A stretch of DNA of 64,000 bases from Treponema sp. (GCA_016288205.1 JAEEYO010000039.1:1-64000), one strand, 5' to 3'. Positions 1 through 7,833 are shown, counted from the first letter of the stretch. The notes: generated from the sequence alone by a model not told the origin. A program made the numbers and translations.

Positions 1-74
1 AAAGTTGAAAGTTGAAAACGGAAAGTTGAAAGTTGAAAACGGAAAGTTGAAAACTGAAAATGGAGAATTGAAAA

Positions 75-179
75 ATGGCAAAGAAAGAAACGCGTCATTC
101 CGAACTCGCTTCGGAATCTCAAAATATTAAAGCTCCGTATGAATTACCGGAAGGGTGGAAGCGGAAAGTTGAAAGTTGA
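75..179 (+). pseudogene. Truncated duplicate of the hsdS 5' end
   Basis: This 34-codon ORF starts with MAKK and contains APYELPEGWK, the N-terminal target-recognition lead-in of HsdS. It then runs into a second copy of the repeat tract and stops at tga 177-179. Between the two shared peptides it carries RHSELASESQ, encoded by an inverted repeat (96-120). The intact hsdS begins 143 bp downstream with the same first four residues. It is best read as a decapitated hsdS start, either a dead remnant or a spare 5' cassette. No upstream hsdM is visible because the window begins here. Confidence 0.7.
96..120. repeat. REP-like palindrome inside the truncated hsdS copy
   Basis: The arms ATTCCGAA and TTCGGAAT flank a five-base spacer and form a perfect 8-bp hairpin. 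Read in frame it gives RHSELASES. A closely similar element encoding RHSELVSES is, from memory, a dispersed palindromic repeat found in many bacterial genomes. Here it sits in frame inside the truncated hsdS start and is absent from the intact copy. Confidence 0.7.
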
Positions 180-217
180 AAACGGAAAGTTGAAAACTGA
201 AAATGGAGAACTGAAAA

Positions 218-1483
218 ATGGCAAAGAAAATTGAGATAGAACAGACAGAAATAGAAGCACCGTATGAATTGCCAGAAGGGTGGAAGTGGTGTCGATTGGG
301 AGATGTCATAGAAACTAGCAAAGAAAAAACAGATACATTTTCATCTGAAATGAAATATGTTGGACTTGAACATATTGACTCAAATGGAAAAATCAATGGA
401 TGGACTTCAGCAGGTGATGTTAAAAGCTTAAAAAACATATTTCATGCAAATCAGATTTTATATGGAAAACTACGGCCATATTTAAATAAACATGATATAG
501 CTGATTTTACTGGGGTTTGTTCAACAGATATACTCGTATTTAATGCAAAAACAGATTGCTCAAATAAATACATCAATTATTTTTTCAATCTCCCATATTT
601 TATTGATTTCGCAGTTAGTAATTCAAAAGGAATAAATCTTCCTCGCGTATCTGAAAGGATTATTTTAGAAATTCCTTTTCCTCTTCCTCCAACCCTCGCT
701 GAACAACAGCGCATCGTAAACCGCATAGAAACAATGTTCGCAAAACTAGACCAAGCCCAAGAAAAAGCGCAGTCAGTACTAGACAGCTTCGAAACCCGCA
801 AAGCCGCCATTCTGCACAAAGCCTTCACCGGCGAACTAACCGCCAACTGGCGCAAAGAAAACGGAGTGAGCGATGAGAGCTGGGAAGAAAAAACATTACA
901 AGATGTTTGTGAAAAAATTGTTTGTGGAAAAACTCCAAAAGAGTTCATTTCTACAACAGGCGATATTCCATATTTGAAAGTCTACAACATAAGCAATAAT
1001 AAAATTGACTTTGAGACAATTCCTCAATTCATTCCAAAAGAAATTCACGAAGGCAAGTTAGCTTCGTCAATTTTAAAACCATATGATGTTGTTATGAATA
1101 TTGTAGGTCCACCTCTAAGAAAAATTGCAATCATTCCAGAAGATTATCCAGAGTGGAATATGAATCAAGCTATAGTTCGTTTCAGGCCTTTGAACGAAGT
1201 TAACTATAAATACCTTTATTGGGCTTTGATAAATCCAAAAACTTTAAGTTCTGTTATTGAAGATACTCGTGGCGTAGTTGGTCAGCAGAATATTTCAGTT
1301 TCTCAATCAAGAAATCTAATAATCCCCGTTCCCACTCTCCCCGAACAACAAGAAATTGTCCGCATTCTGGACAACGTACTAGAAAAAGAAAACCGTGCAA
1401 AAGAAGCCGCCCAAACCGTCCTAGACCAAATCGCCCTGCTAAAAAAATCAATATTAGCCAGGGCGTTTAGAGGAGAGTTGTAG
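218..1483 (+). CDS. hsdS: Type I restriction-modification specificity subunit HsdS
   Basis: HsdS provides DNA sequence recognition for a type I restriction-modification enzyme, binding HsdM and HsdR. The 421-residue length is normal. Two target-recognition domains can be seen, about residues 15-150 and 225-370, each opening with a W-rich lead-in (PEGWKW near residue 20). They are separated by conserved helical regions with the AEQQRIV and PEQQEIV motifs (about 167 and 370) and the AFTGEL and AFRGEL ends. The ATG at 218 continues into the PYELPEGWKW motif. The gene is AT-rich compared with the genes after 1900, which suggests horizontal acquisition. No hsdM or hsdR lies within the window. Identification is secure; the recognition sequence cannot be read. 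Confidence 0.95.
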   Translation: MAKKIEIEQTEIEAPYELPEGWKWCRLGDVIETSKEKTDTFSSEMKYVGLEHIDSNGKINGWTSAGDVKSLKNIFHANQILYGKLRPYLNKHDIADFTGVCSTDILVFNAKTDCSNKYINYFFNLPYFIDFAVSNSKGINLPRVSERIILEIPFPLPPTLAEQQRIVNRIETMFAKLDQAQEKAQSVLDSFETRKAAILHKAFTGELTANWRKENGVSDESWEEKTLQDVCEKIVCGKTPKEFISTTGDIPYLKVYNISNNKIDFETIPQFIPKEIHEGKLASSILKPYDVVMNIVGPPLRKIAIIPEDYPEWNMNQAIVRFRPLNEVNYKYLYWALINPKTLSSVIEDTRGVVGQQNISVSQSRNLIIPVPTLPEQQEIVRILDNVLEKENRAKEAAQTVLDQIALLKKSILARAFRGEL

Positions 1484-1485
1484 CC

Positions 1486-1593
1486 TTGATTTCTGAAAGT
1501 TCATATTGGAAAGATGAGTTGTATAAAAACTATCAGACATTAGCTCGTTTTATTCATCTAAAGAGAAGAGATGAACGCTCATTTATAAAATAG
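1486..1593 (+). CDS. Short ORF overlapping the hsdS exit, possible truncated R-M gene
   Basis: A 35-codon ORF with a TTG start lies two bases after the hsdS stop. The sequence AGGAGAG at the end of hsdS (1471-1477) is correctly spaced to serve as its ribosome-binding site, so it could be translationally coupled. The product (begins LISESSYWKDEL) is polar and is not a family I recognise. It is followed by non-coding DNA and may be the 5' stub of a longer restriction-locus gene. Its reality is uncertain. Confidence 0.35.
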   Translation: MISESSYWKDELYKNYQTLARFIHLKRRDERSFIK

Positions 1594-1815
1594 GTAAAAT
1601 TTATAAGCGAGATAAAAATACAGCATACATGATTGTATAGTTAAATAAATCTTAAATTATATTAAATCAGGCGGGGGTGCTATCCCAGAGATTCCGCGTC
1701 CGTCTGTGGAGATGTGAAAGAAGCTGTATAAGGCAAGTGCCGTAAATAATGCATGGAAAATTTAATGTTGATAGAGGAAACGCTGTAATGGAAATGAAAG
1801 CGATTCCTCTTTTTA
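1594..1815 (+). ncRNA. Possible structured small RNA ending in a terminator
   Basis: No ORF is convincing between 1594 and 1870. A weak promoter (TTGTAT 1633-1638, 19 bp, TATATT 1658-1663) precedes a GC-richer stretch from about 1670 that can fold, for example a GCGG/CCGC stem enclosing GGG/CCC, and a GGCAAGTGCC hairpin. It ends in a strong intrinsic terminator (1774-1814). I tested it mentally against SRP, 6S and RNase P RNA and saw no match. It may be an independent small RNA or only a decayed leader. Confidence 0.3.
1774..1814 (+). terminator. Intrinsic terminator
   Basis: The arms GAGGAAACGC (1774-1783) and GCGATTCCTC (1800-1809) pair with one mismatch and are followed by TTTTT. It closes the hsdS region or the candidate small RNA and insulates the FHA operon promoter that follows. 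Confidence 0.75.
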
Positions 1816-1870
1816 GTTTTTCGTTTTCCAAGGGTAATTTAGATTTGCAATTGCCTTATACATTTTTTTC

Positions 1871-1899
1871 TTGCCAAGTGCGGATTTTTGTTGTATAAT
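1871..1899 (+). promoter_or_regulatory. Sigma-70-type promoter of the FHA-phosphatase-kinase operon
   Basis: TTGCCA (1871-1876), a 17-bp spacer and a perfect TATAAT (1894-1899). The expected start of transcription is around 1906-1909, at or just before the ATG at 1909, with no room for a Shine-Dalgarno sequence. This predicts a leaderless mRNA. Confidence 0.75.
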
Positions 1900-1908
1900 T
1901 TAAATACT

Positions 1909-2253
1909 ATGACAAACGAAACAATAATCGAAGAATCACCGATCGGTCAGACAATCGGGCAGAGGTCAGGGGAAAAGCAGGTCTCGTACCTCATGTTCGA
2001 CAAGCAGAAGATTCAGCTGGTGGCCAAAATCACCATCGGAAGGGAAAGCGACAACTCAGTGGTGATTGACAGCAAATTATGCAGCCGCCATCATTGCGTG
2101 ATTCAGAAAATCAAGGAAGACTATTTCCTGAAGGATGAGAACAGCACCAACGGAACCTTCCTGAATGACGCTCGCATTCCGGTGGACAAGTGGGTTAAGC
2201 TGAATCCCGGTGACAAAATTACCGTGGGAACATCAAGCCTTGTCATGTCCTGA
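1909..2253 (+). CDS. FHA-domain phosphopeptide-binding protein
   Basis: FHA domains bind phosphothreonine peptides. The 114-residue protein is almost entirely one FHA domain: the conserved GRE (GRESDNSVV), SRHH and NGTFLN motifs are all present. I chose the ATG at 1909 rather than the TTG at 1888, because the promoter -10 box at 1894-1899 lies between them and transcription should begin at about 1906-1909. The gene overlaps the downstream phosphatase gene by one base (TGATG), so translation is probably coupled. Its neighbours are a phosphatase and a Ser/Thr kinase, so it probably reads phosphorylation written by that kinase. The protein is cytoplasmic, with no signal peptide or membrane segment. 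Confidence 0.9.
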   Translation: MTNETIIEESPIGQTIGQRSGEKQVSYLMFDKQKIQLVAKITIGRESDNSVVIDSKLCSRHHCVIQKIKEDYFLKDENSTNGTFLNDARIPVDKWVKLNPGDKITVGTSSLVMS

Positions 2254-3296
2254 TGCCTGAAAAAAATGCTCTGGAAGCCCTGTATTCTGAAATTCTTGCG
2301 CTAAGGGATGATTCAGGGCTGCCTGATGAAAACGACATTCTCTCTCTCTCCGATTCCGCGACTTCCACTTTGGAGCTGGAAAATCCCAAGTACAGACCTT
2401 GGTCGTCCGAAAACAAAGCCGGCGGTCTGTTGGATTTTTCAAATCAGAATGTGGACGTAATCATTGTTCCGGATCTTCATGCGCGTCCTGATTTTTTAAT
2501 CAATCTTCTTTCCGCGGATTTTACCGGCAAACGGATTTTGGAGTCCCTTGCCGAAGAAAGCGTGACCGTAATCTGCGTGGGCGACGGTGTTCATACGGAG
2601 ACGGCGGGAAAGTGCTACGACAGATGGAAAGTCGCATATAAAAAATGGATGGACGGCTCCATTGTTTCCGCGGCGATGAAGGGAGAAATCCACGACTGTT
2701 TTGCGACCATGCTTGCCGTCATGAAGCTGAAATCAGCTTTTCCGAAATCCTTCCATTTTTTGAAGGGAAACCACGAGAACGTGACAAATGAGAACGGCAA
2801 CGGAAACTGGGCGTTCAGAAAATTCGCTCGTGAGGGCGAGATGGTTCGTGATTTTATCCTTGACTATTATTCCGACGCGACATTGCATGTGCTCGACTCA
2901 TTTGAAAAATCCCTTCCGGTGGCCGCCATATTCCCGACTTTCGGTGTGTCCCACGCTGAGCCCAGGGCAGCATTTTCAAGGGAAGACGTAATCAACTATC
3001 ATTCAAATCCGGATCTGATTCTCGGACTCACATGGACGGACAACGGTGAGGCGGCGGAGGGCAGCGCGAGATCTTTCTTCCATAATCTGAATCCGAAGGG
3101 AGATGCGGAGAATGCGCTTTGGTTCGGAGGACACAGGCCCGTAAGCGAAAAATACAGACTCTGGCAGGACGGGGCATACATACAGATTCACAATCCGAAC
3201 GAGATGAACGTGGCGCATATTCATGCCGACGGAAGTTTTTCACTTGAGGAAGACATAGTTTCGGTGCTGCCGGTGAAAAAATCAAATAGAAGATAG
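2253..3296 (+). CDS. Calcineurin-like (PPP-type) metallophosphoesterase
   Basis: This 347-residue protein carries the metallophosphoesterase metal-binding motifs in order: PDLHARP (about residue 73), VGDGVHTE (about 110), KGNHEN (about 171), SHAEP (about 233) and GGHRP (about 292). These are the ligands for a dinuclear metal site. The arrangement resembles PPP-family protein phosphatases more than nucleotidases. Being sandwiched between an FHA gene (1-nt overlap) and a Ser/Thr kinase gene (13-nt gap), it is probably the antagonist of the kinase. This role is inferred from context; the family call is firm. About 70 N-terminal residues precede the fold and are unassigned. Confidence 0.85.
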   Translation: MPEKNALEALYSEILALRDDSGLPDENDILSLSDSATSTLELENPKYRPWSSENKAGGLLDFSNQNVDVIIVPDLHARPDFLINLLSADFTGKRILESLAEESVTVICVGDGVHTETAGKCYDRWKVAYKKWMDGSIVSAAMKGEIHDCFATMLAVMKLKSAFPKSFHFLKGNHENVTNENGNGNWAFRKFAREGEMVRDFILDYYSDATLHVLDSFEKSLPVAAIFPTFGVSHAEPRAAFSREDVINYHSNPDLILGLTWTDNGEAAEGSARSFFHNLNPKGDAENALWFGGHRPVSEKYRLWQDGAYIQIHNPNEMNVAHIHADGSFSLEEDIVSVLPVKKSNRR

Positions 3297-3309
3297 GGGG
3301 AGGGGTATT

Positions 3310-5274
3310 ATGGAAGTTTCTTCGGTTCCTTCAAGAATAGGAAAATATGTTGACATAAAGCCGCTTGCCGAGGGCGGAATGGGTGCGGTCTACAAGGCGA
3401 GGGATGAGGAATTCGGTCGCACCGTCGTTTTGAAAAAGCTGAAATCCGAGAAGGCGAGCCAGAAGCAGAGAGACCGATTCGTAAGGGAGGCCGCCATCCT
3501 TTCCACTTTGACATCCCAGCACATCGTTCGCTCGTTCGAGACAATCAAAGTCGTTGAGAATGGAATTGAGAATGAGTATTTCGTGCTTGAGTACGTTGAC
3601 GGAATGTCGCTTGACAAAGTGCTTGAGAAACTAGGTCCGCTTCCACCCCAGATCGCCATGTGGATTTTCTACGAAACCTGCAAGGGTCTGGAGATAGCCC
3701 ACCATGAGGGAATCGTGCACAGGGACATAAAACCCGCGAACGTAATGATTGAAAGGGGAATCAAAGTAAAGCTCGCTGATTTTGGAATCTCTGATGCGGA
3801 AGATGTGACGAGAATTGAGGAGCTTGAGGAAAAGCTCAAAATATGTGAGGAGCAGCTTCAGAAGGTTGAGTCGAAGGAAAAGAAGCTCCGTTTGAAGGAG
3901 AAGGATCTTCAGGACAAGATAAAGAAAATCCCCGAGGAAAAAAGGGAGGCCGCAAGAAAGAAGGCTTCTGTATACGAGGCGGAGTATAAAAAAGAAGGGG
4001 ATCAGATTTTAAAGGAAAAGAACAAGGTTTTAGCGGAAATAGAGTCCATTGAGGCGGACATTGCCAAGGAAAAGGAAGAGGAAAAGAAGGCAAGGAAAAA
4101 GGATTTCATTCGTGAGGTGAACCTTGCCAAGGAGAAAGGAAAAAAGGGTAAGGCCGACGTAATCAACGAGACCATTACGATGAAAGGCTCCATGCTCGGT
4201 ACCCCGGCCTATATGTCCTCGGAGCAGATTCTCAAATTCGGATACATAGATAAGCGGACGGACATTTTTTCCATGGGCGTGATGCTCTACGAAATGGTCA
4301 CTGGACAAAGGCCGTTTAACGGAAAAGATTTTGGGGAGCAGATTTCCCTGATGAAAAAGCGGTCTTACAAAAAGCCGAGCCGTCTTGTAAAGGGTGTTCC
4401 GCACATATTTGATTCCATTATCCGCAAGATGATTGACTACAATCCTGACAAACGCTTTCAGGATATCAGGGACGTGAAGAAAAAGGCCGAGCTGTATCTC
4501 AAATCTTTCAATGAGACGGAAATCAGGCAGGAGCTTGCAAACCGGCTTTTCGGCAGTGAAAAATATGTTCCCAAGCAGATTGTGAGCGTAAAAAGAAAGC
4601 GTAAGGTGTTCCTTGCCGTGACTCTTGGAGTGCTTGTTTTGGGCGCGGGAATTTTTGCGCTGATCCGTTCCGAGCTTGTGCAGAGGCATGTGCTCAAAAA
4701 ATGGTATACGCCTGTGGACGTTACTTTGAAAATGCCCGAGAACATCACTGTTCCGAAAGAGTTCAAGCCCAAGGCGTTCTTTTACTCTGAGACCGGGGAC
4801 ACTTTCAAGGAGCTTACGTCCAAGCGTCGTGTGTTTTCATCGCCAGGTGCTGAGCCGGAAAATGCCGCGAGCCGTGCAAGGACAGTTTTCCTGAGACATG
4901 GGGATTACCGTCTGCGTGTGATCTCTGGTCCCTTCGTTTACATTAAGACCCTGCATGTGAACGGTTCTCCCATTCCGGTTGACCTTGATTTTACCGAGAT
5001 GACCGACCGTCTCGTTAGCTTCCATGTGAGCGCGGTGGACTCAGAGACCATGGAGGACATTTCATCGAAGGTTTCCTTTGAGCTTGAGTCGGAGGAAGGA
5101 CGCAAGAAACTTGGCGGGCAGAGGGCTGTGTCGCTTAAGAGCGGAGGTGTGTTCGATGCCTATGTCACCTGCGCCGGATATGAGGACGAGCATTTTGTCG
5201 TGGAGATTGATTTCTACCAGAACGATGTTTTCATCAGTGCGGAGATGAGAAAAGCCGTGAAGAAGGAAGAATGA
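3310..5274 (+). CDS. Membrane Ser/Thr protein kinase with coiled coil in activation segment
   Basis: A 654-residue Hanks-type kinase. Visible motifs: glycine loop EGGMGAVYKA (about 21-30), VLKK lysine (about 42), HRDIKPAN catalytic loop (137-144), DFG (157-159), then GTPAYMSSEQ (297-306) in the APE position and DIFSMGV (about 318). DFG and APE are normally 20-35 residues apart; here about 145 separate them, because a Lys/Glu-rich heptad-like helix of about 115 residues is inserted. A single membrane segment (about 432-452) leads to an extracytoplasmic domain of about 200 residues that I do not recognise, perhaps a ligand sensor. The RBS (GGGGGAGGGG) lies just before ATG 3310. The 3' end overlaps the winged-helix gene by 4 nt. 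All catalytic residues are present, so the kinase is probably active. Confidence 0.93.
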   Translation: MEVSSVPSRIGKYVDIKPLAEGGMGAVYKARDEEFGRTVVLKKLKSEKASQKQRDRFVREAAILSTLTSQHIVRSFETIKVVENGIENEYFVLEYVDGMSLDKVLEKLGPLPPQIAMWIFYETCKGLEIAHHEGIVHRDIKPANVMIERGIKVKLADFGISDAEDVTRIEELEEKLKICEEQLQKVESKEKKLRLKEKDLQDKIKKIPEEKREAARKKASVYEAEYKKEGDQILKEKNKVLAEIESIEADIAKEKEEEKKARKKDFIREVNLAKEKGKKGKADVINETITMKGSMLGTPAYMSSEQILKFGYIDKRTDIFSMGVMLYEMVTGQRPFNGKDFGEQISLMKKRSYKKPSRLVKGVPHIFDSIIRKMIDYNPDKRFQDIRDVKKKAELYLKSFNETEIRQELANRLFGSEKYVPKQIVSVKRKRKVFLAVTLGVLVLGAGIFALIRSELVQRHVLKKWYTPVDVTLKMPENITVPKEFKPKAFFYSETGDTFKELTSKRRVFSSPGAEPENAASRARTVFLRHGDYRLRVISGPFVYIKTLHVNGSPIPVDLDFTEMTDRLVSFHVSAVDSETMEDISSKVSFELESEEGRKKLGGQRAVSLKSGGVFDAYVTCAGYEDEHFVVEIDFYQNDVFISAEMRKAVKKEE

Positions 5275-5972
5275 TTGTTTTCTTTCTTGCGGCGGCGGAA
5301 AGTCTTGCGGCACGTCTTGTGGACAAAATGAAGGGCTACGGACATGTGGCGGTCTTATATTCCGACATTGAGGATTTATGCGTCGCTGTGACTGAAAACA
5401 GGGTTGGAGGACTTTGCCTTGTTGCGGCGGACTACAGGATTTTCGGAACTCAGTCGCGATGCCCTTACGAGACGATGGCTAAAATCCTCGTGAAACTGAA
5501 ATGTCCGTTTGTTTTTTACAACGACCCTTTTCCTGAGCAGGACGGTCTCTGCGATTACTGGATGAAAATTCTTCAGGAGTATTCGCTCGGATTTTTTGAC
5601 GAGGACATAATCAGGCCGGTGATTCGAAATCTTTCGGAATGTGTCGTGAAGGAGATGGCGCTTCGGAATCAGGAGGCCGTGGAGCAGACAATATCATCTT
5701 CCGAGCTGATGGAAAAAATTGATGAGCGCTTCAAGATTCCTCCGTCAAAGAAAAAGCTGCTTTCCCTGCTTGTGGAAAATCAGGGGGCGTGCGTTGAGTC
5801 GTCGGATCTGTGCATGAGACTGTGGAGAAACTCCGAAAAGCGGATGAGCGGAAGACTTCATTCCTACATTTCGTGGCTGCGGAAAAATGTCCTTGATGAA
5901 ATGACAGAGCCCCGCACACGGATTCTTTCGGACGGAAACGGAACCTACTTATTCATGGTTTCGGAAGTGTAA
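5271..5972 (+). CDS. Response-regulator-like protein with C-terminal winged helix
   Basis: This 233-residue protein starts inside the kinase stop (ATGA, 4-nt overlap). Residues 1-115 have the alternating hydrophobic pattern of a receiver domain (IVFFLAAAE, GGLCLVAADY), but the usual acidic pair near the start and a clear phospho-acceptor Asp are not evident. Residues about 155-233 look like an OmpR-type winged helix (LLSLLVENQG, then a recognition-helix region, then RTRILSDGNGTYLF). It is plausibly the transcriptional output of the FHA/kinase module, perhaps controlled by Ser/Thr phosphorylation rather than by a histidine kinase. That role is inference; the DNA-binding fold is moderately secure. 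Confidence 0.65.
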   Translation: MIVFFLAAAESLAARLVDKMKGYGHVAVLYSDIEDLCVAVTENRVGGLCLVAADYRIFGTQSRCPYETMAKILVKLKCPFVFYNDPFPEQDGLCDYWMKILQEYSLGFFDEDIIRPVIRNLSECVVKEMALRNQEAVEQTISSSELMEKIDERFKIPPSKKKLLSLLVENQGACVESSDLCMRLWRNSEKRMSGRLHSYISWLRKNVLDEMTEPRTRILSDGNGTYLFMVSEV

Positions 5973-5977
5973 CGAAA

Positions 5978-6006
5978 TTGATTTTAGTATGTTATACAAG
6001 TATATA
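5978..6006 (+). promoter_or_regulatory. Promoter upstream of the lipoprotein gene
   Basis: TTGATT (5978-5983), a 17-bp spacer and TATATA (6001-6006). A good RBS (AAAAGGAG, ending near 6026) precedes ATG 6033. Confidence 0.55.
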
Positions 6007-6032
6007 AGAGAGAAAATTAAAAGGAGATAAAA

Positions 6033-6953
6033 ATGAAAAAAATTATGTATGCGGCCGCATTTGCGTGCTGTGTCCTTCCTGCGCTTGTAAATCTTTCTGG
6101 ATGCAAGACAACCCAAGTGAATATTAAGGAGTATGCACCTGTCGCAATCGCGAGTGTTTACTGCAACCCGTCCATGCCTTGGTACAGCAACGAGCAGGGC
6201 AAGTCACCCGATGATGCCGGTCCCGGTGCGCTCAGCAATATGGTCAACAAGACTATGAACGCGAACAATCCCGAATATACGGAGATTAACTCAAGGATTG
6301 ACGGTGCCGCCGAGACAATCAAGCAGATTCTTGAGGATAACGGGGTCTCTGTTTTGGACGCATCGGATCTTGAGAAATCAAAGTCATATCAGAAGTCTTC
6401 CATCGCCTGGCTCGACGTGCTGAGTACCGATGTCGCCGCGTCTGGATACAAGGCCCTTGATTATAACGGAAAATCACGTAACCGAAGGATTGCCACTGAG
6501 TGCGGTGCATCAAGTCTTCTCTTTGCGGAATTCGTTTTCCAGAAGCAGAAGATTCCGGTCGGACTCTTTGACATGTCGGTCGCCGCAAGGGTAACGCTGA
6601 AAGTTTACGTTTGTGACTCTCAGGGAAAAAAGCTTCTGTTTAAGACATACACCGCGGTTTCCACGGACACCACAGAATACTCTAACGGAAGCTGGGACAG
6701 ACAGGCTGTGTGCAATGCGGTTCCTTCTGCCGTTGAGTCCGTCGTGAATCAGTTCGTGATGGATTATGTGCTTGGAAATTTCTCTTCATCCGATGATGCG
6801 GAGGGCGGTGATGCAACTGACTCCGGCGTAAATGCTGCGTCTAATGAGGGCGTGCAGTCCACTTCCATTTCTCTTCCAAAACCGGCGAAGACAAATGCTG
6901 AGAGTGCGGCACAGTCTGCTGATGAGCCAGAGGGCACTGAGTCCGCTGAGTAA
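6033..6953 (+). CDS. Exported lipoprotein of unknown function
   Basis: The 306-residue product begins with a lysine pair, a hydrophobic core and a lipobox NLSGC with Cys at residue 24, so it should be lipidated and membrane-anchored in the periplasm or on the surface. The folded part (about 30-245) contains alternating beta-like segments such as VAARVTLKVYVCDSQGKKL, reminiscent of CsgG/curli-type or DUF lipoproteins, though I cannot assign a family. The last 60 residues are low-complexity (Ser/Ala/Asp/Glu). The strong RBS fixes the start. It has its own promoter and is followed after 12 nt by an SDR gene. Confidence 0.75.
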   Translation: MKKIMYAAAFACCVLPALVNLSGCKTTQVNIKEYAPVAIASVYCNPSMPWYSNEQGKSPDDAGPGALSNMVNKTMNANNPEYTEINSRIDGAAETIKQILEDNGVSVLDASDLEKSKSYQKSSIAWLDVLSTDVAASGYKALDYNGKSRNRRIATECGASSLLFAEFVFQKQKIPVGLFDMSVAARVTLKVYVCDSQGKKLLFKTYTAVSTDTTEYSNGSWDRQAVCNAVPSAVESVVNQFVMDYVLGNFSSSDDAEGGDATDSGVNAASNEGVQSTSISLPKPAKTNAESAAQSADEPEGTESAE

Positions 6954-6965
6954 CGGAAAGTCATC

Positions 6966-7832
6966 GTGAAAAAAATAATCATTGTTACGGGAGCTTCAAG
7001 CGGCATGGGAGTTTGTTTCGCATTGCAGCTTGCCCGTGAGAGCGCTGATTTTGCGCTTTCTTCAAAAGAATCCGATCGTCTCCTCTCTTCCGATGAAATC
7101 TGGCTGATTGCGCGGAGGGAGGATCGCCTTTCCGAAGTTAAGGAAAAAATCCTGCGTGAGGCAGAGGAATTCTCCAGCCAGCATGGAAAATCTCTTTATC
7201 CCGATGTGCGTGTTCTTCCACTTGACATAAGCGGCAAGGAGGGGGCTTTGAAATTTAAGTCCGCCCTTGACGAAAGATGTGTCTCGGAGGAAATTGAAAT
7301 CTCCGTTCTTGTAAACAACGCGGGATTCGGAACCTACGGTGAATTCGCAGATACCGATACCGTCCGCGAGATGGAGATGGTTGATTTGGACTGCACGGCT
7401 CTTACGGGGCTTACGGGATTTTCGCTTCCATACATGAAAAAGGGAGGTCGCATAATCAACACGGCTTCCCTCGCATCATTCATGCCGCTTGGAAATTTCG
7501 CGGTCTATGGTGCGTGCAAGGCTTATGTCCTGAGTTTTTCTGTGGCTCTTGCAGCTGAGTTAAAGCACAAGGGAATTTCCGTTACGGCTTTGTGTCCGGG
7601 TCCCGTCAGCACTGAATTTGCGAATGTGGCTTCAAAGGGCGCGAGAAAGGAAGTGAGGCATGGTCTTTCGCCGGAAAAAACGGTCGCTCACTGCATAAAG
7701 TGTTCCAGAAAGGGAAAGCTGTATTCAATGTGGGCGTTCAAATGGAAGTTCAAGGCAGCCGCAAGCAGGTTCGTGGGCCGGTATGCAGGTGCATGGTTCA
7801 CTTACAAATACTGCAAGCGACCAAGCAACTGA
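6966..7832 (+). CDS. Short-chain dehydrogenase/reductase
   Basis: A classical SDR of 288 residues. It shows the NAD(P)-binding TGASSGMG (about 7-14), the NNAG motif (VNNAGFG, about 117), the catalytic Ser in INTASLASF, and YGACK with Tyr and Lys correctly spaced. The CPGPVSTEF motif follows. The segment after the first beta-alpha unit holds a longer insert than usual. The start is GTG at 6966, preceded by GGAAAG. The substrate cannot be told from sequence. It converges with the minus-strand gene at 7834, leaving one base between the stop codons, so no terminator fits between them. Confidence 0.9.
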   Translation: MKKIIIVTGASSGMGVCFALQLARESADFALSSKESDRLLSSDEIWLIARREDRLSEVKEKILREAEEFSSQHGKSLYPDVRVLPLDISGKEGALKFKSALDERCVSEEIEISVLVNNAGFGTYGEFADTDTVREMEMVDLDCTALTGLTGFSLPYMKKGGRIINTASLASFMPLGNFAVYGACKAYVLSFSVALAAELKHKGISVTALCPGPVSTEFANVASKGARKEVRHGLSPEKTVAHCIKCSRKGKLYSMWAFKWKFKAAASRFVGRYAGAWFTYKYCKRPSN

Positions 7833-7833
7833 T

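Larger units (their letters stand above)
1..229. repeat. Direct repeat and GTTGAAA tandem tract upstream of hsdS
   Basis: A GTTGAAA-type short tandem tract fills 1-74 and 163-217. A 68-bp segment at 19-86 recurs at 162-229, offset 143 bp, with one mismatch (t69 against c212). Each copy covers the tract, the start codon and the first codons (MAKK). A second shorter match, 132-161 against 257-286, encodes the same APYELPEGWK peptide with a few base changes. The arrangement looks like a recombined or duplicated hsdS 5' end. Such repeats are known substrates for slippage and recombination; activity here is inference. Confidence 0.85.

Noticed and set aside
1660..1815. SRP, 6S or RNase P RNA
   Set aside because: A GAAGC/GGCA-like stretch recalls the SRP core, but the conserved GGAAG motif and long-range pairing are absent; kept only as an unassigned candidate RNA.
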